Notes: generated by a model not told the origin, from the sequence alone. DNA of 64,000 bases from Gnetum montanum (GCA_015680685.1 MNCI01008307.1:144470-208469); one strand, 5' to 3'; positions 46,505 to 60,135 are shown, counted from the stretch's first letter. Translations and numbers: made by a program.

Positions 46505-48028
46505 CATCGTCTGATGCACCATTGTTTGTGAGTGTGCGTCTGTGTGAAAAGAGAGAACCTGCCACCTACTTCCTACACATTTCTTGCTGCTGACACACTA
46601 TTGTCTACTATTCATGCATGCCTTCTATGTGATCCTACCAGAGTGTTTCTGCGTAGCCTCTTTTGTTTGTTAGACCAATCGATGAAGTACCATGTCAGAG
46701 AGAGAAGGCTATTAGAATGCACTGCTATAGTTAGCGGAGGCCCTAATCGTTGATCAAAAGAAATAGAGAGCTAGAGGCTAGTCTCAATTTCCTCCCAACA
46801 TCCTAGAAGAGCTTGCATACATTTGAGAAGAGGTCCCCCTATTGGCTACAGGATGTGGCTACCCTCTTGTTGCTCCTCCCTTCCCCTTTTGTACCCATCA
46901 TGTCACCTTTTTTCTAGTTAATAGTGGCCTATGAGAGAAGAAACCCATCAACTGCCATCATGCCATCTACCGTCACATCGTGTTAATTAATTGCATGATG
47001 GTAATTGCAAGAAACAATGGCATTGCATAGTGCTAGAAGAGTAGCTTAGGAAACTACCAATTTTGGCATGGGTAAAGGCAGTAGAGTTGGTTACTGGCCA
47101 CCAAGAACCACGACAACACCTTAATCACAATCGCTTGGGAATTACTGTTAGAAGGTCAGAGTGCAAGGATGACTAGTAAGGAATATGGAAGAAACTGAAG
47201 AGTCCTTAAGGCTTTTGTAGAGTGAGGAAAGCAAGCTCTAGAATTGCATGGTGAAAGTTGGCAAGAAGGTTAATAAGTTTGTGGCATTACTATTGCTTCA
47301 TGAGGGTAGTTTCTAGATAGAAACGTCAATTGATTAGCAATGGAGTAGGTGGAAAAGACACTGGCAAATGCTTGTTAGAGGGTACAAAAATGATAGGTTG
47401 CTAATGCAAACCACAAATAAAAGTAATCTAGTGTAGCTTTTACTCATTCCATATTTTTGAGTAATATGTGTGTTTTATTTGAAGACATTTACCTGTAATG
47501 CAAAAAAAGAAAAAAATAAGCTTCTTTAGAATCTTGATGAATTCTAGAGTTTCACCATAGAGCAAAAGGGGCTTTCATTGAATCCCTCTCTTCATTTTAA
47601 TTTCTTATGGAAAAATGATTTTGGGATCAATTCATGTTCTCTATATGTAACATAGTTGATAGTGTTTCACATCTTAAATGTTCATTATCTATAATGTTTC
47701 GAAGTTGGAGCTCACAAGTTGTATTTTGGCATAATTTCTTCATCCTACTCCAATTACTAACCTTAGCATTAATTAAAGTAGAAGTTAACCAAAAGTTAGT
47801 TTCTAGTTTAAATTATTTTATATAATAAATAAATATGAAACTAGAATTAAAACAAAACTTTTATTACCTTCAAAGATTCAAAGATCCTTTGAACTAGCAT
47901 TACGTTTGTGTAATAAGAAGTTAAATATGAAACATAGTTAGCTAACTCACAAAAGATTATATAGATTTTTTTTCTTTTTACTATTGATCATGGCCCCGTG
48001 TGATAACATGGCAAGGTTGACCTCAACA
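46505..48028 (-). repeat. Element E 3' LTR, second segment
   Basis: Continues the LTR broken by D; collinear with 53425-55002 (shared 'tcatcgtYtgaYgYRc', 'gaccaatcgatgaagtac', 'tggccaccaRgaacca'). + strand end CCTCAACA at 48028. Confidence 0.85.
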
Positions 48029-49280
48029 TTTAGCCCCCAAACTACAAATTGCATGCAAGTGCAAGGAGAAACTAAAACCATGAAATTTTAAAAGGAATTA
48101 TAATAGATAGAGAATCAAAAACATCACAAAATAAGAAAATGAAAACTTAAAAGTAAATTATAGTGATCTAAACATGATTAAAATAACCAAATAATTAAAG
48201 AGAACCAGATGTGGGCCATCCAAACCACACCATCTTATTTAATCAAAATCTATATATGATTAAGATCCCATTCCCAGTCTTTTCACAAGGTAAAAGTAAA
48301 AAGTATGTAGACTATCTGAGCATGAGACTTTTACCAAACTTAATGAGAAGGACAGGCTCTTGTTACATCATAGTAAGCCACAACTTTTGGATTTTTCCTT
48401 ATCTTTTTTTTTTCTTGGAAAGAGATTCGTAAGGGGAAATGGAGGTTAGGGTAAGGATTGTTGCTAGACCCCATCACAATCAAAAACTTATTACACTACC
48501 AATAAACATGATCCTCATTCTTTTTCCTTTTTTCTATTTAAGAAAAATTTTCTCATAGTGTACTTCATTCTTGAGGTAGGAATTCCAACATGAGTCTGAC
48601 CAATTAATTGCACTACCAAAGAACATGGTCCTTTTGGAACTTTGCCCATGGTGCAGTTCAACCCTCATGTATGTGCCTTTGATTACAATTTAATGGTATC
48701 ATAGTAGATCTCTTGGGTGGCTATGGGTTCTCAAGTGAAAATGAATACACTTCATCCCATTGTTCACAGGGTAGCTATGAATCATCACATTTGAGGTATG
48801 GAGCTTATGAGAGGGGAGAAAGGAGTTTTCCAAGGTCACCTAGTGATTATGACTAACCATTCTTCAACATTACATGTCCTACACTCACATGATCATGATG
48901 ACTACCTGATAAGTTTGAATAAATCCCATGCCCTATAACCCAACATAACAAATAAACTAAAATCTTAGAATCAATTAAGAAGAATCATAACATTATTGAA
49001 ATATATATTATAAAGTAGACTTTATGTAATAGTAATAATATTTATTATATTATACTTACATTATTTTCAAATGGTGTTATGATGATCCAACATCTAGTAG
49101 CTCAAATGACCATTATGATTATTAAAATCATATGAAGAATGTAAAAATGAAATCAATATGCTAAGAAAGAAATAATAAAAATGTAAAGAAAATATGCCAA
49201 TGAAACTAGATACAAATGAAATGCAAAGCAAAGGGGAAGAAGACATGCAGCTAAGAATCTACCAAGTGTCCACATGGGAT
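48029..49280 (-). other. Element E 3' noncoding region and polypurine tract
   Basis: The polypurine tract is the - strand copy of 48029-48042 (gtttgggggctaaa). The next 1.2 kb has no coding frame but is clearly collinear with 60150-61403 of element F, for example the blocks at 48186-48245 and 48590-48665. Keeping a long noncoding 3' region in two members suggests it belongs to the family's basic structure. Confidence 0.65.
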
Positions 49281-52116
49281 ACCTAAGTAGAAATGCTTCA
49301 AATGAAATGCATTAAAATTCTTATACAACCTATGCCCTTGAAAATCAATAATTTTGTACACATTGGGGGTAATGACATCTACAATTTGGAATGGACCTGA
49401 CCACATAGGAGAGAACATACCTTGAAGATTTACTCAGTCAAATGTTCTACCTCTTTTTGAGACTAGGTCTCCTATCTTAAAGACTTCACCAACATACTTC
49501 TTGTAAAGACATTGTTTAACAATTTTTCAATAATTATGATCAAGACATAATCTTAACTTGTTCATTCATTTTCTATTAGGCACTAAATTTAAATGTTTCA
49601 TAAGATAAATAATCTTAGGTCCTAGAATTTCATTGAGCTTTTCTTTTGTATGAGTTTTAATTTTGGGTCTAACAAGTTTAAGTTTTTGTAAGTCATCGAA
49701 CACAACTTCTCTAGGAATATGTTTAAGGGATATGTCATCATCAAAATCTGGAACACCTTCTAATGTGTTGATGGTTGGGATATCATTTGTATTTTTGTCC
49801 TCTCTTAAAGGTGGTGGATCACTCAAATGAAATCCATCACATTGATGATAAGACAAGGTATCTTCATGGATTTTTTCACCTTCTCTAGAAGTTTAATAGG
49901 ATTGGGTGGACTTTGTATGAGAAAAAGGATTTATTTTTGTAATTTCACTCACATGGTCATTTACAACATGTTCTCCATGCTCAACCTTAATAACTCCAAC
50001 ATACAAGTTAATGTTTTGATTTTCTAGGAATTTATTTTGTTGATCGAAAGTTGTTACCACTTGCTTATAAAAGGGTTCCCTAGGTATAATCATATACTCA
50101 TATTTCCCTTTGATAGGGATCGATAATTCTGAGAAATTCAACCTAAAGAAGCCCCCAAACTTAGCTCCAATAGTCCTAGATAAGAGCACACCATAAGTGG
50201 GTAACATGTCAACTACTAGGATATCTGTATAAGATGTAAATGTAGGGTATTGTTTACGTTGTACCTTTACTCCTTTTAATGATCATACTATAGGTATGTT
50301 AGATTCATCAAGTTGAATCACAGTTTTTATTTGTTGTATCGTTTATGCTCCTAAAGCCTTACATACATCAAGAGGCATGGCACTAATAGTTGTACTAGAA
50401 TCCATTAAATAGTTGTGGACATTCTTTTCTAAAATAATCAAAGTGGTTAGGAAAGGGGAATGGTCCTTCTTTCTTAACAGGGAATTATTTGTGCTTTGTA
50501 TTGATAGTGTGTCAAGACTTTCTGCAAAGTGAACTTACCTTTTAGGTATTGGGGATTTTTCTTATTGGGCTTTAGGTGTATGAACTATATTGAAAATCAC
50601 CTTTTTCATTTCGTTAAAGTGTAGAAGGTCATACATCGAAATGTTGGTTTTAACTCTTTTTAGATCCTTAACCAGATCATAATTCCTATGTTCATCTTTG
50701 GCTTTTTGTTGAGTTGGGGCTCTTCTAAGCATAGAAGGGGGATTTGGTCATTGTGGGGTAGTTACTTGGGATGACCCTAATTGGTTATTTACATTGTTTT
50801 GACTAGGAACTCTTCTATTTGGAGGTGTGTAAGAATTATTCCTAGTTTGTTGCTATGTAGTGTTCACAATGTCACTAAGTCTACAATAGTGAGGGTTATG
50901 TGGGTTATGGTCACCTACCATAACTTGTTCTAATGAGAAAACCTCTTTGTTTTCTATTTCATGAGGTACATTAAGGATCATATAATGTCCTTGGGTATTG
51001 GGTATTGTCACCATATAATGCTAAGAATTGAGGACAAGTCTTCTCAAAATGTTGCCTCATGCATGAAGATGACAATAATCATTGTTGATTGAAGCACTTG
51101 GCTTTTCTAGTTTTATATGACCTTTGTTATTGTTTTTTTTTATTTTAACCACTTCATTGGAAAGTTTTTACAATGAAGTCAATATCTGAGTCATCTAGTT
51201 TGCGTTTGAGTTAGAGGTTCAATAGAATTTGATGTTCCATTTGAGTTTATAATAGATTGGATCAAGGCTTTTGATTAGTCATCATTCAAACAAATGTTGG
51301 ATGGTAGGAATGAAGAGGATGTGGGGCCTTGAGAGTAATTTCTTGAAGGTTGTGTCAGTTGAAAGGGGGAAAGAATTTGAGGCATAGCATTACCAACACT
51401 CATCATCCCAAATTGGGTTTGGATGATATTTATAAGGGTTATTTGTTCTAACTCAACAGCTTTAGCCATTGCTCCTTGTATTTATGTTATGTTGAGATCA
51501 AATTTGATGGCATAAACAAAGAATGGATTGATAGTAGAGAGGTAGAAGTTGTGGATACCATCGGGTTGTAGATGCATCTCATTTAGCACATAGGTAAGTT
51601 GATGGAGAAATTTAAGGTTGTAATCCCTAACATTTTTCCTATGTAGCTTTCTTAAGCTAGTGAAGTTGCTAGATGCTATGGTAGGGCTTTTAAATTTATC
51701 AAACTAAATCAAAAACTTATTTTTGAAATCTTTCCATGAGTTAATGGAGGCATCATGGAGCATTAAGAACAATTGGGTTGCTTTAGTCTTAAATGTTGTC
51801 ACAAATGCCCTACATGCCACATCATTTTGTAAAATGTTGTGGATTCTTAGTAAAGTTTCAAAACATTGTATGTGTTGGTGGGCTTCACTTGTAGAAGTTG
51901 TGGGATCAAAGAACAAATTAAGTTCTAAAGAGATTTTGGGATGCCATGGTAGTTAGTAAAGTTAAAGGCATTGCTCACCAAGGGAGTTGGGGGTTAATGG
52001 GTTACCATCCTAGTTCTAGTTCTCTTAGGAATAGAACTTGCAAAATGTAAAGCTTATTGTTTCTTTAATGTGAGGAGAGAGTGATTGGATGGTTTGGGAT
52101 AGGCGAGTGTGCTCAT
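49281..52116 (-). pseudogene. gag-pro: Element E gag-protease with integrase tail (decayed)
   Basis: The start ATG is the complement of 52114-52116, matching D's ATG context (ttttatgagY). Gag motifs are open at 51916-51704 (HIQCFETLL, LMLHDASINSWKDFKNKF) and 51469-51275. The protease near 50415-50390 reads MDSSTTIS: the active-site Gly is Ser. The conserved protease tail (YGVLLSRTIGAKFGGFF) is open at 50207-49893. The integrase tail and its end are at about 49490-49290. As in D, nothing lies between protease and integrase tail that could code RT. Stops and shifts throughout. Confidence 0.8.
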
Positions 52117-52519
52117 AAAACAAAAATTTTGAATTATAAACATTAAAGTAAACTATAAAATTGAGTATAAGAAATAAATATTGGAATAGTATTATATATA
52201 TTTTTTAAAATAACACTAAAATGTGCAATATTTAAAAAGAAATTTTTTTGACAAAAAGAAAGAAAATACTAAAATATGCTATATAAAAAAATAATTTTTA
52301 AAAAACAAAAAAATAAATGTTTGAAATTTAAAAGGAAAACAATTTAGAAAAAATAAATTTTAAGTTGAATAATTTAAAAATGGAACTGGAAAGATTTGGG
52401 CAACAACAATTTTGAGAAAATGGGAAGCTTAAAAATTAAAGGTTTTGAAGACAAAGATTAGGAAATGAAATGGCCACAACAAAATGGCAAAAAGAGCTAA
52501 ACTAAAAAGGTGAGAGAAG

Positions 52520-52545
52520 GCCCTCCTTATAGCGTGCCAAAAAAG
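52520..52545 (-). promoter_or_regulatory. Element E primer region
   Basis: On the - strand, CTTTTTTGGCACGCTATAAGG follows the LTR end, equivalent to cctttttggcgctagaagg of D. Primer tRNA unidentified. Confidence 0.5.
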
Positions 52546-55002
52546 TGTTGATGCATAAATTTTGGACACGCCAACACCTAGGAAAAACTCATTTTCGGAG
52601 CCTGAAACTAGTTTAAAAAATAATAAACCAAGTAAAATTATTAAAATTATTTTTAAAAGGGCTATGCAACATTTTAAAAATAATAACCAAATAAAATAAT
52701 TAAAAATTTAAATTGAATGTTTGTGCAATTTGATAGCATAATAAACAATCCAAAAGAAAAATTCAAAATTTCCCTGGTCTTGCTACTGCAGCTTGTTTGC
52801 TACTGGTCCATTGTGGATGCTGCCGCAACACTACTCGTAACTACCACTGGATAGAAGAGGAAGATGGATCCTACATTTGTCATGCGAGAGAGAAATGTGT
52901 CCATTAGCATCACCCTTTGTTTACATGTCTCTGTGCACAAGAGAGAGTGCACAAGAGAGAGAAAATAAAATGTAGAGGAAGCCTGCCATACTTATATGTG
53001 GCCACACCTTGCACACCATCGTTTAGTGTGCAGTCCACTGTCAATTACCACATTTCAAGGTGCACATGCATCTAGTCGAGGGTAGTATTGCACAACAACT
53101 TTTTCAACAAAGTGTGTAGCTGCTCTCCTTGGAACCCACCAAAAATTCTGCACACGTCTGCAGTGCTCTCAGCAAACCTCCAAATTTGGGAGGGAAGATG
53201 AGGGGGTAGTTTTAGAGGTAAAATTGAGTGTTATTCTTTACTGTAAATAGAGGTGCTCTATTTTCGTTGGGTGTTCACCACCGATTCTCCATTGAGAGAG
53301 GGTGTCTGCCGTTTGTTAGAACGTAGGGAAAAGAGAGGGAACAATGTTGCAGCCATTTTGATGGTTCTGTTGCTCCAATGTTTCTAACAGGAGTAGTCAT
53401 CTATCCTGCCTGCCACACGTGTGTTACGCGGTCATCGTTTGACGTGCTGTCTGCGAGTGTGCATCTACGTCAAAAGAGAGAACTTGCCACCTACTTCCCA
53501 CACATTTCCTACCGCTGACGCATTGCTATCTACTATTCATGTGCAGCGTCTATTTGAGCCTGTTGGAGTGTTGCTGCATAGCCTCTTTTGTTCGTCAGAC
53601 CAACCGATGAAGTACTGTGCTGGAGAGAGAAGGCTATTGGAACATGCTACTGTAGTCAATGGAGGCCCTGATTGCTGATCAAAAGAGAGAGAGCTAGAAC
53701 CTGATCTCAGTTTCCTCCCAACGTCCTAGAAGAGCCTGCATCCATCTAAGAAGAGGTCCCCCTGTTGGCTGCAGGTTGTGGCTACCCTCTTATTGCTTCT
53801 CCCTTCTCCTTTTATGCCCCTCACATCAGGTTTTTTTTCTGGTTAAGGTTTTTTTTCTGGTTAATAGTGGCTTGTGAGAGAAGAAACCCGTCAACCACCA
53901 TCATGCCAAACTGTCGTCATGCCATGTTGATTAATTGTATGGTGGTAATTGAAAGGATCAATGACATTGAATCGTGCTAGAAGAGTAGTTGAGAAAATTG
54001 CCAATTTTGGCATGGGTAGAGGCAGTAGAGTTCAATTTTGGCATGGGTAGAGGATGTAGAGTTGGTTACTGGCCACCAGGAACCATTACAATGTCTTAAT
54101 CACAATCACCTAAGAATTACTGCTAGAAGGTCAGAGTGCAAGGATGACTAGCAAGGAATATAGAAGAACTTGAAGAGTCCTTAAGACTCTTGTAGATTGA
54201 AGAAAGCAAGTTCCAAAATCAAGTGGTGAAAGTTGGCAAGAAGGTTGCCAAGTTTTTGGTATTACTATTGCTTCATGAGGACAGTTTCTGGATAGAAATG
54301 TCAATTGATTGACAATGGAGTAGGTGGAAAAGACGTTGGCAACTACTTGTTAGAGGGTATAGAAATGACAGGCTGTTAATGCAAACCACAATAAAAGTAA
54401 TCTAGTGTAGCTTTCACTCATTCCATATTTTTGAGTAATATGTTTGTTTTATTTGAAGATGTGCACTTGCAATGCAAAAGAAAAAGGTTCTGTAGAATCT
54501 TGATGAACTACTACAGTTATGGAGTTTCACCATAGAGCAAAAGGGGCTTTCATTGAATCCCTCTCTTCATTTTAATTTCTTACAAAAAAATGGTTTTTGA
54601 GATTAGTTCATGTTCTCTATATGTAACATAGTTGATAGTTTTTCACATCTTAAATGCTCATTATTCATAAAGCTTTAGAGTTGGACATCACAAGTTGTAT
54701 TTTAGTTTAATTCCTTCATTATACTCCATTTACTACACTTAGCATTAATTAAAGTAGAAGTAAACCAAAAGTTAGTTTATAGTTTAAATTATTTTCTATA
54801 ATAAATGAATATGAAACTAGAATTCAAACAAATCTTTTATTACCTTCAAAGATTCAAAGAATCCTTTGAACTAACATTACATTTGTGGAATAAGAAGTTA
54901 AATATAAAACATAGTTAGCTAACTCACAAAAGATTATAAAGATTTTTTTTTTACTGTTGATCATGGTCACATGTGATAACATGAGTGAGGTTGACCTCAA
55001 CA
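52546..55002 (-). repeat. Element E 5' LTR
   Basis: 2457 bp, intact. + strand ends tgttgatgcataaatt and gacctcaaca. Contains small local duplications: gagagagtgcacaa (52940-52960), ggttttttttctggttaa (53829-53864) and caattttggcatgggtagag (54000-54050). Compared with D and F, only the last ~60 bp and the termini are recognisable; part of the conserved block is deleted here. Confidence 0.85.
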
Positions 55003-55103
55003 ATAGTCTTAATGAAACTCTTATTTAGTTGTGCTATGTCATGATTAATGCATTTATTTCTTGAACTCTAAATTTGATTAAATATGGAGACCAAGTGGGA
55101 GAT
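55003..55103 (+). other. Element G 3' untranslated region remnant and polypurine tract
   Basis: Right of element E the copia sequence resumes and ends accaagtgggagat (55090-55103), a typical copia polypurine tract, directly before TGTAACA. Confidence 0.75.
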
Positions 55104-55172
55104 TGTAACATGCATTTACGTATTGAAGTGGCATCCATATCCATTGATGCATATATGCATTTACCTATACAC
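55104..55172 (+). repeat. Element G 3' LTR, first segment
   Basis: TGTAACATGCATTTACGTATTG matches the start of the 5' LTR at 33404. Similarity fades near 55165, where an insertion begins. Confidence 0.75.
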
Positions 55173-55950
55173 TAGAGATTCGCAATTCTAGATAAATTTT
55201 GACAAACTACTCACATTAGATTCTGGAGTGCATACAAAAGTGCATTAAATCTACAATGAGTACGTTTTTATAATTTCCAATGAAATTTTGTTTGGATTTG
55301 TACATATACATTGAAATGGTCACCTTGCCTTGCCTTATATTATCATTGCCTTGTTCTCGATGTTTGCATTGTGGATTAAAATCATACTTGTCTTCTCTTG
55401 CTTTGAATCTTCCAAAAAACTTCATTTCATTGACCAGCAAGCAATCAAGATTCATGGCATCAGCATGACATAGACCATAGAAAATAGGGAGTATGAATGA
55501 ATAAACAAACATAGGGAAATCACAAAAGGGCTACTTTAGTAACCAAAAGTTTGGGTCATACGGAAATCAAGTTTGGAATAGAGCCTGTGAGGTAAACATT
55601 GCATTTGCATGGATTGGCCTTTGGGAGTGTCAAAGGTTTTGCCATGACTCACACCTTCACGTGTGTTTATTAGTCATTCCTGGTTCTTGCTCTTTTTCTC
55701 ATATCTCTACTGAAAAAAAGAAAAAACAAAACAGGGTCATCATTATGGGTCATGAGTCATGGACATGATGATGGATGGATGCTTGTTAAACTTTTTTTTA
55801 AAAATTTATTTGCTTATGGGCCAATGAAGCCCACTAGCACATGGCCAATGGCCATATGCAAGCTCATGGCACTCTATTTTTACTTTCCCCTTCATCATGA
55901 CTAGTGTCAATTCCCCATCATCGAAAAGGTTTTTGATCATCATAGGTGAG
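55173..55950. other. Left part of the unclassified insertion
   Basis: No recognised domain. The - strand is open at 55512-55216 and encodes a Cys/Lys/Asn-rich stretch (for example CHADAMNLDCLLVNEMKFFG) that looks more protein-like than its surroundings but that I cannot identify. Right of 55560 it is AT-rich with repeated 'catgg' words. Confidence 0.4.
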
Positions 55951-56963
55951 TGTTGATGTTAACACTCCCATGCTCTAATGGGGCCATGATTATCAATATC
56001 TCTATCTCTCTCTCTTAATAACCACAATAAAAATCATGTGAATAGTGGGCATGTAAACTATCAAGTGGTGGTCATTAATGGTTGTAGTTATGGTCATTAG
56101 TGATACACATTTCGGAAGTTACAGTGGTTATGAACATTAGTGGTAGACATTTCAGAAGTTATGGACATAAGTGGGCACTTAATTGGAGAACGTGGGCATT
56201 ATTACACAAGTGGTGGCAGTTTCTGTGGAGATTACATGAAACATAAGCATCATTCTAGATGGTCGTAGTGGCTATAAAATTAGGAAGAAAAAGAGGGTTC
56301 TAGCTATCAATCAAATGGAGGGAGTTCTAGCTATCAATTGGAGGGGCTCTGGCTATCAATCTAGAGAGGCAGCTTCCTCTCCACTAAGTAGCAATTTCCT
56401 CTTTTCTTTTCTTTTCTTTATAGGCTTCTAGTTGATCTTCGAGAAGGGTCCAAGGTAGGAGCCAGTGACTCAAAATCAGATCCTTGCAAGTCTTCTTGAC
56501 GACGATAGGAGCTTGTTTGGGTGGTGTAGACGTGGGTGGATGATCTTCCTCTCTACGACGCTGCACAAAAGGTGGCAAATGGTGGTAGGCTTTAAGAACT
56601 ACAGTTGCTGCCCTGTGTGGACTACAGTGGGTAGTCTCTCTTTTTCTTTCTCTCTCTCTCCCTCTCCCATGGCGATCACGGTCTTCCTACCTAGTAGTGA
56701 ATACCATCGGTAATCACGGACCAGCAGCATCAGTGGGACCAAGGAAAATTCAGTTCTTTTAATTACTTATTGTATTGAAGATAATTATTTAATTTAAATT
56801 TTAGATTTCTTTCTAATTTATTATTTGTAAAAGGCTACGTAGCCCTTTCTAGTTGAGACTATTCTTGGGTTTTCGTACCCATACGGAAGGCACCCTAGGT
56901 AATAGTCTCCTAAAACAAGTTTTCCTTTTCGGTGTTGGTGTGACCAAAATTTATACATCAACA
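55951..56963 (+). repeat. Element F 5' LTR
   Basis: 1013 bp. TATA box ctataaaat at 56272-56280, a (ct)n tract at 56636-56670, and the family-conserved last ~110 bp (gagactattcttgggttttcg to acatcaaca). Confidence 0.88.
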
Positions 56964-57625
56964 CCATTTTTGTGCTAGAAGGAGGACCTTTCTCCCACCT
57001 TTTGTTTATCAGCTTTTCTTGTCATTTTTCTAGCCATTGTTATCTCATTCTTTGAAATATTTATTTTCTGTCCTTTTTTTAGTCCCTATTCTATTTCCCA
57101 AAAATTTCATTTTTCTTATTTCAAACTTGTTTTATTTAAAATTTTTGTTTTTATCCTTTGCCTTGAAGAATTTCTTTTTTCAAAGAATTTTCTAGTCTTT
57201 TATTTCTTGTTCTCAAAATTTCATTTATTGAAAACTTTTAGGTCTCATCACTCATTTTTCTTTAATCTTTTTCCTTTTTGTTGTTGTTGTTTTTTCTTTA
57301 AATCCTTGTTTCAATCCCATTTTCGAATTTGTGTTTTGGTGGTCCTTACCTTAGTCCTAGGTTAGGTAAGGTGGTTTTATTTGATTATGTAATTTTAAGT
57401 TTATTTTCCTAAAATTTTGCATTCTATTATTTGCCTTTTAATTTTATAAGTATCACAATTTTATACATTTATTTTTCTTTTAATATATATATATATATAT
57501 ATATTGAAAAAAATAGCATATTTTAGTGTTTTTCTTTATCAAAAGAATTATTATTTCAATATTTTCTTTTCTTTTACACAATTTTATAGTTTTATTTTAA
57601 TAATTACATTTTATAGTTTTGTTTT
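56964..57625 (+). other. Element F primer region and leader
   Basis: Starts ccatttttgtgctagaagg, the decayed equivalent of D's cctttttggcgctagaagg (GGCG to TGTG). T-rich, with an (AT)n run at 57483-57504. Confidence 0.6.
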
Positions 57626-60135
57626 ATGAGTGAACTTTCCTAACCAATCACTCATCTCTTTGGATTAAGGAAACAATGAGTCTCATATTTTTCAAGTTTT
57701 TTTCCTAGGAGATCCCATACTAGGATGATAGCCAATCAACCCTCAGCTCCATTGGTTAGCAACCCCTTCAACTTCACTAATTATCATGATATCCCAAAAT
57801 CACTTCAAAATATAAATTTGTTCTATGACCCCACAAACCCTACTAGTGATGCCCGCCAACATGTACAATGTTTTAAAACCTTACTAGGCATCTACAACAT
57901 TGTCCAAAATGATGTGCATGTAGGGTATTTGTGAAAACTTTTAGAACCAAAGCAACTCAATGATTTCTGATGCTCCCTAATGCCTCCATTACCTCATGGC
58001 AAGAGTTCAAAAATAAGTTTTTGACTCAGTTTGACAAATTCATAAGCCTTGCCATAGCATCAAGTAACTTGACCAACTTAAGAAAGCTACCTAGGGAAAA
58101 TGTTAGGGATTATAACCTAAGATTCCTTCACCAGCTGGCCTATGTGCCAAGTCAGATGCATCTACAACCTGATGGCATCCTCAACTTTTACCTCTCTACC
58201 ATTNNNNNNNNNNNNNNNNNNNNNNNNNNNNNNNNNNNNNNNNNNNNNNNNNNNNNNNNNNNNNNNNNNNNNNNNNNNNNNNNNNNNNNNNNNNNNNNNN
58301 AAAACAACAACAAGGGTCCTATACAACCAGAAAAGCCTAGTTCATTAGTCAATGATAATTATTGTCACATCCATAACACTAGGCAACATTCTAAGAAGAC
58401 TTGACCACAATTTTTAGCATTATATGGTGACAACACCCAAGGTCAACAAAATGGGAAACCTTCTATTATGGTCCTTAACGTATCTCATCAAAGAGAAAAC
58501 AAAGAGGTTTCCTCATTGGAGTAAGTTATGATAAACAACCCCAACCCACCTAATGCTTGCTATCATAAGCTTACTGACATTATGAACAACCATCAACAAC
58601 AAACTAGGATTGACCCTTACACTCCTCCAAATAGAAGAGCTCCTAGTCAAAGTAACATAAATACTCAAATTGGGTCATCCCAAACAAATGCTCCACAAAA
58701 ATCAAACACACCTTCTATACTTAGAAGAACTCCACCTCAACAAGAAGCTAAAGATAAACACAAGACTTATGATCTAGTTGAGGATTTGAAGAAAATTAAA
58801 GCTAGCATCTCAATGTATGACCTTTTACAACTTAACGAAATGAAAGAGGTAGTTCAAGAGATAGTTCATACAACTGAAACTAGAAAAAAAAATCTGTAAC
58901 CCCCGAAAGGAAAATTCACTTCATAGAAAGTCTTAGCACATTATTAGTATAAAATGTAAACAATTCCATGATGAACAAGAAAGAGCAACCTCCTTTCTTT
59001 ACAACTCTTATTATTTTATGAAAGAATGTTCACAATTATTTGATGGATTCTAGAGAAACTATTAGTGTCATGCCACTTGAGGTATGTAAGACTTTAGGAG
59101 CACAAATGATACCACAAATGAAAAATGTGATTCAACTTGATGGGTCCAACGTACTTGTAGTAGGGTCATTAAAAAGAGTGAAAGTGCAACTTAAACAATA
59201 CCCTACATTCACATGTTACACAGATATCCTAGTAGTTGACATGTCACCTACCTATGATGTGCTCCTATCTAGGACTTTTGAAGCCAAGTTTGGGGGCTTC
59301 TTTAGGCCATATTTCTCAGAGCTATTAATCCCTATTAAAGGAAAATCTAAGTACATGACTATACCTTGAGAACCCTTCTACAAACAAGTAGTTATAGCCT
59401 TGGATCAACAAAATCAATCTTTAGAAGATCAAAATTCCAATCTTTATGTTGGGGTTATTAAGGTTGAGCACAGTGAACATGTTGAAAATGACTATGTGAG
59501 TGGAATTACAAAAATAAATCTTATCTCTCATGTAGATTTCACCCAATCTTACCAATGTTCTAGAGAAGGTGAAGAAAGCTATGGAGACACCTTGTCTTAT
59601 CAACAACATGATGGATTTCATTTGAGTGATCCACCACATTTAGAGGAAGATAAAGATGTAAGTAAAACCCTACCTCTTAAAACATTTTAAGGTGAGCCAA
59701 ATTTTAATGATACATCCATGGAACATTCTCCTGAAAAGGCTATATTTAATGATCCACCAAGGCCTAGACCTATCATTGAAACTTATATCAAAGAAAAAAT
59801 TTATAGAAAACGATCAAGAAAATTAAGAATAGGTCTTGATTTTTATAATCTTAAGCATCGACAAATTATTAAACAATGTCTTAACATGAAGTATGTTGGT
59901 GAAGTCTTTAAGGTAGGAGACCTAGTCTTGGAAAAAGGTAGAAAATTTGACCAAGCAAATCTTCAAGGTAAGTTCTCTCCTATGTGGTTAGGCCCATTCT
60001 GAATTAAACACATCATTGGCCCCAATGTGTATAAGGTTGTTAATGTGCAAGGATATAAGTTACCTAGAAATTTTAATGCATTCCATCCAAAGCACTTCTA
60101 CTCAGGTATCCCATGTGGACACCTAGTAGATTCTT
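57626..60135 (+). pseudogene. gag-pro: Element F gag-protease with integrase tail (decayed)
   Basis: ATG at 57626 in the same context as D's. Gag (57725-58200) matches D closely (NPFNF-NYHDIPKSLQNINL; LPRENVRDYNLRFLHQ). An assembly gap follows. A His-rich knuckle region is at 58350-58400. A linker (58528-58899) precedes the protease, whose active site reads MDSRETISVMP at 59043: the Gly is Arg. The conserved VDMSPTYDVLLSRTF lies near 59240. The integrase tail is open to 60002 (FKVGDLVLEKG, FSPMWLGPF) and continues past a stop to the family end (about 60005-60130, PKHFYS). RT is absent, as in D and E. Confidence 0.85.
58204..58300. other. Assembly gap (97 N)
   Basis: In D the sequence between the same flanking points (about 42244-42683) is ~440 bp, so the gap is probably larger than shown, or F has a deletion here. 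Confidence 0.9.

Larger units (their letters stand above)
38605..55002 (-). mobile_element. Element E: non-autonomous gypsy element (gag-protease only), interrupted by D
   Basis: Transcribed leftward: 5' LTR 52546-55002 (2457 bp), interior 48029-52545, 3' LTR 38605-39563 plus 46505-48028 (2483 bp once D is removed). LTR termini on the + strand are TGTTGATG and CCTCAACA. The interior encodes only gag, protease and an integrase C-terminal tail, as in D and F. The LTRs differ by roughly 15% by eye. Without D it is about 9.5 kb. It lies between the pol stop and the polypurine tract of copia G. Confidence 0.85.

Noticed and set aside
57483-57504. (AT)n run in F's leader
   Set aside because: Simple microsatellite with no further structure.
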